From positions 13,043,376 to 13,107,375 of the forward strand of contig OW285194.1 in the NCBI GenBank assembly GCA_935421135.1: a stretch of 64,000 bases of DNA. The letters are read 5' to 3'. Made by a program: the position numbers and the translations under genes. Source of the DNA: Bugulina stolonifera. Lineage: Eukaryota > Bryozoa > Gymnolaemata > Cheilostomatida > Bugulidae. Shown here one piece after another: positions 37,801 through 46,905 of the stretch. A model generated the notes under the pieces. It had not been told where the DNA came from, made no database searches, and saw nothing but the letters and a program-made list of their open reading frames with translations. Every line of letters begins with the position of its first letter. The first letter of the stretch is position 1.

Positions 37801-40800
37801 TTTATTCTAACTATCCCGGTGACAAGTTCCAGGTACACTATATTATGTTATCATATTTCAGATCTTAACTCAACCTAAAGGGATCTCATTATACATTTAT
37901 ATAGTGTATGTTCCATAAACTTCACACCGTGCCTTCTCTGTTCACATAGACAAATACTGCCTTCTTACTTATTTGACCAGATATTCAATATGTTGATCCA
38001 TCAGTATAATATTAAGAGATCAGATTAGCAGTGAGGTTGTGTGAACGTTGTGTCTTGGTTTTACCTCCTGGCCAATGATTGCCTCATGTATGTGAAGGAA
38101 CAGATCAGCGTTGATGTATACCTGTACTGTTAATATCTGAGCTTATCTCTTTCAGCAATCACAGCACGGAGGGAACAACACGATGCTCTACTCAGCTGGA
38201 CACTACACCAGTAAACAAATCCGTAATAATTGGTTTGAGAATAAATTCTACTTTGAGATGTCCACTCATAACAGATCAGGGTACGTTGCCCACACTTGAG
38301 AACAATTATGTTTGAAATATTGGCGTTTGTTGATGCTGCGTTGAATTGCGGATTTCAAGACCATATTGTATTATTAGTTTCCATAGATACATTATATAAC
38401 TGCAAAATGTTGGTGTAGGATAATATTTTAATTATAAATAGTAGTACGAGACGCATTTCTTATTATAATTTATTACCTAACATTTCATTACTTGTCCAAG
38501 TAGCATTATCCTCTGATGATGTTACTTGGACAAGTAACGAAATATCAGGTAATAATTCAAGATAAAAATGTGTCTCGTACTACTTTTTATAATCACATAA
38601 CTGCATATAACATTGAACTGTTGTTGACCTAGAGTTTATATCATGAGTTAACTTAACACCAGAGAGCATAGTATTGGCTTGCCTTGTAATTAATAGTGTA
38701 AATATACAATTATAGACATTTACATACTGTATATATATGTCTTGTCCTATCATAGACCAAGTGAGAAACCGTTCCGTGACCCAACTATGAGGGTAGATGC
38801 TAAGTATAACTACTGGGGCCATAAGATAGGTAAAGATAATACAGAGGATATAATACGTACACGTATGCATGACTACAGAGATGATACCAACCTGAGTATG
38901 ATCAACTATGACGGTTTCTACGCTGACAATATCTCTCTACCTCAGATGGAGGGGTCTTTTGAGACAGGTATGTTCCATACATGCTATGTTACTGTGATAA
39001 GTATTATTTGCTATGTTCCCGTTAGTATTATACTAGTATGTATGCTGAGATTTCACAACTGGTATGTACAATGTATACTAATCTACCATGTATATATACA
39101 CTATCTGTCCATGGCCTGTATATTCACCATGTTTCCATGGTCAGTACTTACACTGATTTGTCAATGCGCTATGCCTGCATGGTTAGTCCTGTTTGTTGTA
39201 TATGCTATTATATGACTGCCATCTGTAATAGCATTATCTACAGTATATCCATGTGAACTGATCGCAGGTTATTGTTTGGTTGGATGGAAACTGACCAATA
39301 GCCAGAAGTGTTACAAATACTATGGAGGTATAGCCACTTATGCTGAGGCAGTTAAACTCTGTGCCCTTGAGAGCTCGACCATAGTCCAGCCTCTCAACCA
39401 GTTCTGGGTAGAGATTGGAGAAGTCATCAAATCTACTCAGCAGGTATGAACTATTCATCAAGATAATCAGTATGAAGGTCTTACCATATCATACCATGTC
39501 CTAGTATGTCATATCATGTCATAGCATATCGCATGTGTATCACACATACATGTATATCACAGGACTACAGTGAGCAAGTGAGAGCATGGGTTGATGAACC
39601 AGAGAAAGTGAGACCCGCTGACAAGTGCTCTGTGGTGATAGACAGCAGATATGATGAGGCTGACTGTAATGACAGGCTACCATTTGTATGTGAATCTGGT
39701 ACGTACCTATTACCTTCATTAATAGGTTGTAGAACTACATAAGTCTATGCACATAGACATCGACATGTTTGTATAATGCTACACGATAGTAAATCTAAGT
39801 ACAAATATCATTACTGTGTTTCCAGCCCTTTTGATCAGCGGTCATCCTGTCTCTGTGTAGATTGTGTTATTCTCATAATGTATTCTGCAGATCAAATCGG
39901 AGCTGTACCCTCGGATCCTAACCTACTTATCCTGTGGGTTATGCTTGGGGTGGGAGGTTTCCTCCTCCTCCTTGGGGCTGTATTTGTGGTTATCTGGTGC
40001 TGTAAGTCTAGGCTACGTAAAGAGCAGAGATTGGAGAGAAGGGCCTCGGTCAGGTCCTCTATAAGAAGTACCAAGTACGCCATTAATAACGGGGCGTTGA
40101 CTCAGGGCAGCCAAACCAACATCGCTTCTACTATGTATGGATCTCGGAGTAAGTAATCTGATGAAGTACGTATAGACTGGGATGATTACTGTGTGACATG
40201 CTGAAATATAATTCGTAACGTCATTCGTTGTTATATACATGCACTCAACGGCACATAGTCTGCTTGTGTGAAACTAGTAACAAAGTTTTGCAATGATATC
40301 TGATGTGACTCTCATGGGCCGGGGGGAGCTGTACCCATTCTCCCTGAGTCCAGCTTCTACTGTTACTCTGTAGAAACACAGTCTAGACAGGCTGGCTGAA
40401 AACACTTTCAAAGCAATAAAAATCATGAAACATGTGCGAGTATCTCCAGTTATGGCGAGTATAATTAAGTGTACTGAATTGACCCGACGATTAACCACAT
40501 GTTCTCTTCAACTCCTGCTGTTGTTATTCAGATGCGCTGGCTAACAGGCCAATGGCTAGAGGGCGTAGTAATACAAGGGAGGCAACTCACTCTGTAGCTC
40601 TGACAGACTTCACTCTTGGGGAGACAGACGTGGACCTAGATGTAGATGATACTGAGACAGTTATGACGAGGAAGAATGGATACACTAGTACAGGTAAGAC
40701 AACTCCAGTGTCTATCCGATGCTGCCGGCTAATGTCGATCGGAAATGTGCGTCCAGTATGTTCAGCTTATTAGTTTTTAAAGGGGCACGGAGGGCTAGCA

Positions 40801-43277
40801 AGTTCAGCTAGTGTGTTCAAGGAGTACTGGGAGAATATTACATTTACACGGTGAAATAATATCTAACTGGATACCTGGATATAGAAAGGATTGTATAAGC
40901 AAACATATATTATTGTGTAATTTAGTTTTCACTAAAAGTCACTTGGTATTGAGTATAATATTACCAGGTGCTTCAGTCTAATACCCTACATAAATTGAAC
41001 TATTGTAGTAGTAGAACAATAATTATAATTAACATGTACTTGTATAATAGTATTTTATTTCTGTGTTAGATTTAGAATATTCTGTTGGCTTAAATCCAGT
41101 TATAAATATAGTATCTGTATTACTTGCTAATCAGTTGGTAAAGGGAGAAAGAATTAGATGGCCATGTGATAATGTTTACATGATTGTCCAATCACAATCA
41201 AGAGCAGCAACAAGTACTAATATGCCTAAGAACTATAATACCAAGCAGATGTAAATACTATGATGTCCTGCTAGTTGCTTATTCTGCGCTCCTGTGATTG
41301 GCTCTCAAAGTAGGAAGTGACTTCATACATTTACTAGCAGTCACTATCTCCAATATAAGTCTACTAGAGTATACCTTCTGATTGGCAGGTTCTACAGATG
41401 ATACTGATAGTGAGACGGGGGCAGAGAAAACCCCCCTTACTTCATCAGTAAAATCTCTACACGTTGTAAAAGCATCGGCCAAAGGTATCAACTGCCGCTA
41501 TCCACCTCTGATTTATGTATACGACGTCAATGTCTATTTAGTTGCTCGGCTAGCTACTCTTTCTCTCATTTCATTGGCTGCTTCTTGATATCTACTATGT
41601 TGATTGGGTAGACGCAAAGTTCTGCTCTCGAGCAGAAAGTTACAATAATGGTTTACGAGTAAAATTCTACCTTTGAAATGCATGTAATTAGCGGTAACGC
41701 ATGTAATTAGCGGTAATCCTGTCTTTCTTTATATCTATGAGGCAATTCAGTGAGCTAGAGGAGCAGTTGAGTGAATTGTTCTCTTACCTTTCCTCCGCAA
41801 CCCTAGTGTTTCCTGTTGACCGATGTTCCACTAATTTAGCCCATGTTACTGTTACACATTACCCTCTCACATAGAATGTGTCTAGTATACATCATATTTG
41901 ATACACTCCACAGTTATTCATGGTATAAAGATTGTCACTTGTCGTAGATGTGCACTTCCCAACTCTTTAGCTCACGGACTAACAGACCTATGTTCTTTGT
42001 TGCACTACTAACATATTCGTGGTAGCCGACTGCTATATGGATGCGTTTCCACGACTCATCACTTTGTATTTCTATTGCTAGGTTACGCCGGTTCAGTAGA
42101 TAGTTCAAGAAGAGGCTCTAGAGATGATCTAAGTGACATATCTCGACCACTGAGGGTGTATGATCCTCTAGGGGGCCAGGAGAATTCCCAGGCTACACAA
42201 TATCAACCCGAGGTGGCCCAAGTAGTGCCCCCAATGGCTGCCCAGAGAGCTCAGTCTACGGCTGGTCCGAGTATGTCATACAACAGGTACAGACCAGCAG
42301 CTCCTGTCAGAGCCGAGTATAATAATGATGGCTATAGTACAGATCATTCTTCACCTAAGCACGGTCCAGCTTCTCCCCTACCAACTAATGAGGACCTGAG
42401 GGCGGCCACTGTCCACCCTGCCCCTAGAGGTGCTGGACTAACTGATCAGTCCAGTGACCATGCATATGTTAACACTAGTAAATTACGCAGGCCTCCCCCT
42501 GACCCTCATCCAGAGCCCCAGTCAGAAGTTGAAGTGGAGCCCAAACCGACTCCCTACCAACCGTCTGTAGATCTGGCAGAACTTAAAAGAAGAGAGCTTT
42601 ACAACCAGAAACGTCCGAGTAGACCGGCTCCTGCAGCGTCAGCTGGTCGGGTTGAACCAGTTCCAAGTTATGCACTACCTCCAAAGTTTAGTAGAGATCA
42701 TTTGCCTCCAAGTTATAACACAGCTATTAGATCTAATCCAGTGCCATCAGTGCGGGCACGTCAGCCACCCCCGTCACAGCAGTATAGGGAAGACACAGGC
42801 TATTTAGATGCCAAGAGGGACAGCATAAGTACAATGGATACCAAGTCAATAGACTCATTTGACACTGAGTACAGCACTAGTAAACCTCCCCTTAGCTATC
42901 GACCTTATGATCACCACAGACAGTATTCAGATGAAAAGAGACCGTTTGAGACGGATATGGAGTCTACGTACTGCTCTGACGATCAGACTGACAAAGCTCC
43001 TTTATATAGACAGAGACCTTCACCCGTACATCAGCTCGGCTACAGGCAACCCTATCAACCCTCCCCTCTTGTCAGGGATATGAACACGGGTTATGATTCA
43101 GACGTTCAGTCGCATACTGGTTATAGTCAACAGAATGAACCACTGGAGTTGTATACTCCGAGTGGATACGGGTATCAGTATGACAGGCAAGTACCTGCTG
43201 AGACCGACATTGATGCCATGAGTGAGATGACAGATGACTGGAGTAGAGCAGGTGCCCCTGTCGAAACAGATTTTTAA
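13820..43277 (+). CDS. Bark beetle/Anakonda-like tricellular-junction transmembrane protein
   Basis: Fifty-three exons with AG/GT borders stay in phase from ATG 13820 to TAA 43277, giving 3213 aa, close to the roughly 3100 aa of Drosophila Bark beetle/Anakonda. That protein marks tricellular junctions and organises septate barriers; its family architecture (SRCR domains, right-handed beta-helix repeats, C-type lectin-like domain, one TM) is what is seen here. Layout: signal peptide (1-25), three repeated ectodomain modules (about 26-850, 850-1735, 1735-2540), each with a beta-helix strand block, SRCR, CUB-like region and closing N-[WY]-W-[GS] motif, then a lectin-like domain (2540-2643), TM (2655-2679) and a 530-aa tail. 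Exons are listed in the module entries. AATAAA at 43520. The assignment rests on architecture; there was no database search. Confidence 0.9.
16036..16119 (+). tRNA. tRNA-Leu (anticodon CAG) in intron 5 of the Bark-like gene
   Basis: 84-nt type II tRNA with intact A box (GGCCGAGTGGTC), anticodon loop TTCAGGT with CAG, a long variable arm, and B box GGGTTCAAATCCC. It closely matches the animal tRNA-Leu-CAG consensus. It ends CTGACA with a short T run (attttg) nearby as Pol III terminator. Same orientation as the host gene. Confidence 0.95.
19203..19286 (+). tRNA. tRNA-Leu (anticodon CAG), second copy, in intron 10 of the Bark-like gene
   Basis: 84 nt, identical to the copy at 16036 apart from one base in the D-loop (GAGCGG versus GAGTGG). 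It is followed directly by CTTTTTTT, a strong Pol III terminator. Confidence 0.96.
22120..22270. repeat. Degenerate cgtcgtgcatacg-type repeats in intron 15
   Basis: A run of short imperfect copies (cgtcgtgcatacg, cgtcgtgtatacg and similar), about 8-20 bp each, rich in NspI/ATGCAT-like palindromic words. No coding sense. Confidence 0.5.
22941..23008 (+). repeat. 48-bp tandem duplication of the exon 17 acceptor
   Basis: TTAG followed by GTACGACATACATT occurs at 22937 and again at 22985. The second is the working acceptor (exon 17 starts 22989). Using the first would add 48 nt containing an in-frame TAG. Confidence 0.85.
26536..26825 (+). repeat. 25-bp minisatellite duplicating the exon 24 donor, 11 copies
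   Basis: GTAAGTA occurs at 26551 (the true donor of exon 24) and then every 25 bp to 26801. The unit (accaagcaagagtaagtacg plus 5) is derived from the exon end CCAAGCGAGA and the intron start. Long open frames across it on the minus strand are repeat artefacts. Confidence 0.95.
26988..27096 (-). repeat. tRNA-derived SINE-like element in intron 24
   Basis: On the minus strand there is a Pol III A box (TGGCTGAGTGGTTAGC, 27082-27067) and a B box (GAGTTCGAGCCCC, 27031-27019) about 36 bp apart, inside a GC-richer 110-bp block ending near TTTT. Pairing of the tRNA acceptor and T arms is poor, so this is a SINE head or tRNA relic rather than a working tRNA. Confidence 0.6.
27504..27670. repeat. 41-bp minisatellite at the start of Bark-like intron 25
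   Basis: Four copies at 41-bp spacing (tataaaact at 27504, 27545, 27586 and 27627). Starts six bases after the exon 25 end. Very AT-rich. Confidence 0.88.
31545..31680 (+). repeat. Exon-33-tail/donor tandem repeat, 4 copies
   Basis: The last 20 exonic bases of exon 33 (ctgatgtcactgtgtctgaa) plus the donor recur at 31545 (real exon), 31580, 31621 and 31656, spaced 35, 41 and 35 bp. Copy 3 keeps a full GAAGGTAAGT donor, copy 2 has GAAGGTACAT and copy 4 is broken (GAAGATTAG). Confidence 0.9.
32355..32426 (+). repeat. 33-bp tandem repeat starting at the exon 35 donor
   Basis: GTAGGT donors at 32355 (real), 32388 and 32421, with the unit gtaggtcgggctgctattgg continuing to 33 bp. All extra donors lie after in-frame stops. 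Confidence 0.9.
34612..34745 (+). repeat. Imperfect tgacatca/gggtttgtgtg repeats at the exon 39 donor
   Basis: Four to five diverged units of about 22-28 bp beginning three bases into intron 39 (tgacatcatataaagggttt, tgacatcacaaagggtttgt, and further copies). Confidence 0.7.
35022..35232. repeat. acaacgtataacata repeats near the start of intron 40
   Basis: About a dozen imperfect 15-30-bp copies of acaacgtataacataacata. Minus-strand open frames here are repeat artefacts. Confidence 0.75.
38440..38585. mobile_element. Foldback/MITE-like element in intron 46
   Basis: Near-perfect inverted repeat with arms of about 65 bp: AGTAGTACGAGACGCATTT... on the left and its reverse complement ...TGTCTCGTACTACTT on the right, meeting at CTTGTCCAAGTARCAT. 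A half copy lies at 46447-46534, showing that it is a dispersed family. Flanks share TTATAA-like sequence, a possible target duplication. No coding capacity. Confidence 0.8.
39268..39698 (+). other. Bark-like gene, exons 48-49: C-type lectin-like domain
   Basis: Exons 39268-39443 and 39563-39698. GYCLVGWKLTNSQKCYKYYG opens the fold; LCALESS, WVEIGE and DCNDRLPFVCES carry the other conserved positions and cysteines. The Ca-binding EPN/QPD and WND motifs of sugar-binding lectins are not intact (CND instead of WND), so carbohydrate binding is doubtful. Confidence 0.85.
39891..43277 (+). other. Bark-like gene, exons 50-53: TM helix and cytoplasmic tail
   Basis: Exons 39891-40148, 40532-40693, 41389-41484 and 42082-43277. 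TM LLILWVMLGVGGFLLLLGAV followed by WCCKSRLRKEQR, a basic stop-transfer. The tail is Pro/Ser/Tyr-rich and mostly one 1.2-kb exon. It contains a WW-type PPSY motif (42705-42716), repeated G-Y-x-[ST]-D motifs (GYSTD, GYDSD, with GYTST and GYLDA related), several ETD motifs, and a C-terminus ETDF that fits a class I PDZ ligand. Confidence 0.85.
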
Positions 43278-44266
43278 AATTTAAACACATTTCACACACA
43301 GTATTTATGTCAACCATTCCATTGCAGACATTCCATAGGGGGAAACATTCCTCATCTAGTTGATATTAGTGTAATATGTATTGAGGTCATTTATAATTTA
43401 GACCTAGACCTACTCTTCTGTGGAAAAAGCAACATTCATTTTATTCCATAAAAGTTTATTTTTAATGCATTCCAATCTATTGTAGGTAATTTTTTACACT
43501 CTCAAATAATAGAACTGATAATAAAATATCATTATTCCAGCCACTATAATTATTGTTAATTATTTTAGTTCACCAGCTCTGTGTGGCCTGTGCTGTACAT
43601 TTCAGATGATTTATTTTTAATTTTGGTGCATGATTTAATAACCATATAAATTTCTTAATTTTGTATTTTTATATAAAATATTATATTTAGTAAAGTATAT
43701 TTGGAATATAGCCAATATACATAAAATATAGAATTCATTACACATTACACAATATTTGTCAATTGAATGAATGCAGATTTGGCCAATATTACAGGTCTGG
43801 TAGATCACCTTGACATAGCAGGTGAACCTTGGCTGAACTGATGGGTATCATCAGCACATGCTATAATGTACATTGTATATAAGTTAGGACCTTCATGCTA
43901 ACAAATTTTAAGTTCAAAGATTAATATGTCGTATAATATATGTACAGTGGAACTCGCTGTAATTCAGCCTTAGAAAATTCAAAAACTCGGTTAGTTCAAA
44001 CTATTAGCCTTGGTTCCTACTGAGCCCTATGTAATAACTTCAATTGAGTGAAGTAATCTTACAATTCAAACTCAGGTATAGTTCAAACCAACTATGGCTG
44101 TCCCTTTGAGTTTGAATTAAGCAAGTTTTACTGTATATCCATTGTACGAGTATACACTGCTAAATTGATTGTATAAAGCTACATTATAGCTACACTTACT
44201 GTATACAATAGCAGTGCTACTATCCAGTTTAGTTGAAATCACTTCCTACTTGTCCAAAGAAGGGCA
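43278..44266. other. 3' UTR of the Bark-like gene and intergenic DNA
   Basis: AATAAA at 43520-43525 is the best polyadenylation signal. The rest is AT-rich with no recognisable feature. Confidence 0.5.
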
Positions 44267-46373
44267 ATGGCTGCTACTCAGCAACTACCCACCAGTCATA
44301 CAAAGTTCAACAGAGGGGCCGGACTGCAATACCCCCATCTAACCTTCCCACCTCTCAAAATGAACCTAGGCTTGCAGGTAAGATCAATCTTTTACAAGCA
44401 TTATTTATGCATGTGTTATTATCAATGGGCTGGAATGAACTCTGAATGTGTAAACAATTATGAATATATACTATAATACTAACTTCATATTATAATATCT
44501 GCAGTGGTTCATGTACTTTAAAGACACTTGCATTATTGTTAATGGCTGTGCATTGCAGTTGTAAATGAAAACTGCATGTCTGGTAATTTATTTCCAGCCC
44601 TTTATCTAGCTGCTTTACATCAAGTTATTACACACTGTAGGCTAAGCGGCCTATCATTGAAATATATAAATTGTAGCTTTATTCTTATACATGTATCTAT
44701 CCAGCCTGTCTGAGCCTGGTGTCCAATTATTAAACCCGAACACAAGTAGCCTACTGGGATACAATATCCGTGGTAATCCAAACTGTACAAAAAAGTTAAT
44801 ATTCAAGGATCTCAATAGTGTAGTGCTATAAAATCTATGATAAGACAACTCTAACTACAAAAATTATGTCTATAATGCTTTCCTAGTTCACTACTCAGTA
44901 ATAAGCTTAGTAGTCCAAACTCTATGTGCCAAACAACCACCAAATTACAATGTACATCTTTAATTGGCATTCATCCAACTCTATAACTTCAACATCCTTA
45001 ACCAGTTTAAGCCAGTTAACTGGATTGCAACTCTGAAAACTAGCCCCAGCCAGTTCTTATACTGCTCTGCATTTCATTGCAGCACTAATACAACCAATAT
45101 TATACCACAGTCAATGTAGTACTGCAGTCATTATAATACTTATGGTGTAGTACATAGCACATTATACCAGTATTACTACAATATGGGCTGTGGCATATTA
45201 TGCCAGTATTACAATATGGGTGTACTCACTTGAAAGCTCCCAGAGTAGTGAGAAAATAACCTGGCAGTCACTAGAAATACATTACTGTATATTTTAAGCA
45301 GAAAAACTGTTGTTGTATGTGCTGTATTTTCTGTTTGCATTAATGCACTAATGCATCTGCTTTCATACTGAGTAATTTGGGAGCAAGTTTCTGTTCAATT
45401 TTCAGTGTTCAGAAAACGGTTACTACAGTAGGTTTTCTTTGTGGCTCTTAAGTTAGACTTTGTTCCAAATATCAATGTTTATTTCAAGTTGAATCAGTTA
45501 TTCCTAGTAGATCAACAAAACACAAACACATAACTTTGCCTGAGAGTTCTACAAGCTATTCTTGCTGACTCTTATGATGCATAAATTATATTCAGCCTAA
45601 CCAAAATTCTGCAGCCATTATTTTGGAACTTGGACTAGTAAACAGCTAGGGTAAACAATTTTCTGGCTTGTTGCTCATCTATAACCGGACTGAAGTAGTT
45701 TATTTGGACGAGGGCCAGGCTTTAGATTAGCTGAAAAATTACATTGCAGAATATTGGAAAGTACAAATTATAGACTCCTTTTCAGCCCAAGACAATTCAC
45801 TGGGCTCTTCAGCAAACATATTACATGCAGGTCTTGGAGCTCAGTCTATACAAACTGCAATGAGGAACTAAAATACCAATAAATGGAGTTTGGGTATTGG
45901 CAGGTCTCACGCTATTTAAAAGACCATATTGGTAATCCTAGAAAATATCACATTTGTAATACCTTGAAACAATTCTGTGGCCTAGATTGAGAAGAACTCC
46001 CTCTGGTGTGGCAGCTGGCTGCTCCTTCAACTTTCACTGTTTAATTTTGAACTTATTACACAAGGAAAACTTATCTAATTCAGCTTGGGAAAGGTCTGCA
46101 TAGAATGACTAGTGCAAATTTAATGTCACATGATTAGGTTATTTACAAAGGGATGTATAATATGAATAATTGGCTCATCTACTAGAAATTGAGCCTATCA
46201 CAGGCCCAGATTTTCACATTCTCTTATCAGATCCAGTGCCAACTGGTTACTATAATAGTACTATCTATAAAGACACTGCTGGCCATCTAAGCAGTCATTT
46301 CATCTCCAAATTTGATCAAGATATAGGAAGTGTAAGACAGCACAGAGACTACCTCAAAGAGAGTATCTCTAAG
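44267..46373 (+). other. Possible small unrecognised gene: two exon candidates
   Basis: Exon A, 44267-44377, starts with an ATG and ends at a GTAAGA donor (37 codons, MAATQQLPTSHTKFNRGAGL...). Exon B, 46186-46373, has an acceptor ACTAG and a GTAAAT donor and encodes about 62 residues including ITGPDFHILLSDPVPTGYYN. The peptides look coding (biased composition, no low complexity), but A ends in phase 0 and B needs phase 1, so an exon between them is missing or one is false. Exon B ends in phase 0 and could in principle splice in frame to the exon holding the ALDH ATG. I do not recognise the family. Confidence 0.35.
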
Positions 46374-46446
46374 GTAAATATAATCCATTTTGTGATTATT
46401 TTAATACAACATCCTTTATCCATGAATAAAATCATTATGACTATTT

Positions 46447-46534
46447 ATCCTCTGATGATGTTACTTGGACAATAACAAAATATTAGGTAATAAATCTATA
46501 TGAAAAAAATGCGTCTCGTACTACTATTCATAAT
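46447..46534. mobile_element. Half copy of the foldback element
   Basis: Matches the right half of the element at 38440-38585 (tcctctgatgatgttacttg ... gcgtctcgtactact). The left arm is missing. Confidence 0.75.
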
Positions 46535-46905
46535 TAGATTATAAATAACTGTTAAATAACTGTTAAAGTAATGCTCCGTCATCAATATTATTGATGAAAA
46601 TTACAACTATACAGTGTAGATAATCTACATGTATGTACATTACACAACTGGCTGTTAGTAACCATGTATTATTATACTTGTGACTATGTGCAATGCAAAA
46701 GGAACTTGGATTATTTAGAAATATTGGAGGAATATATATGTAGATTATTTTGACAAAATTGTACTACACAGTAGTCTAAAATGTCATTTAGCATTATGTG
46801 ATATTATTCTTTTGCCTGATTCAGAATGGGTATCTCTATTATGATTGTATTTGGTAGAGAACACCTTTAAGTTTAATAGCCTTATATCTCATGTTACAGA
46901 CAAAC

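Larger units (their letters stand above)
31433..38967 (+). other. Bark-like gene, exons 33-47: ectodomain module 3
   Basis: Exons: 31433-31565, 31751-31900, 32155-32354, 32767-32899, 33208-33429, 33946-34125, 34385-34611, 34889-34999, 35617-35767, 36020-36127, 36282-36437, 36801-36986, 37705-37832, 38156-38280, 38756-38967. Beta-helix cap (VTLNIEPGVTFRIHPNVGFL), SRCR 3 (about residues 1840-1940; AWSIVCDPQFNDRTAEVFC), CUB domain in exons 39-41 (CDAKKIIDVRRRVLVYY ... LEIYDGP), then beta-helix, closing with KYNYWGHKIGKDNTEDIIR. Confidence 0.85.
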
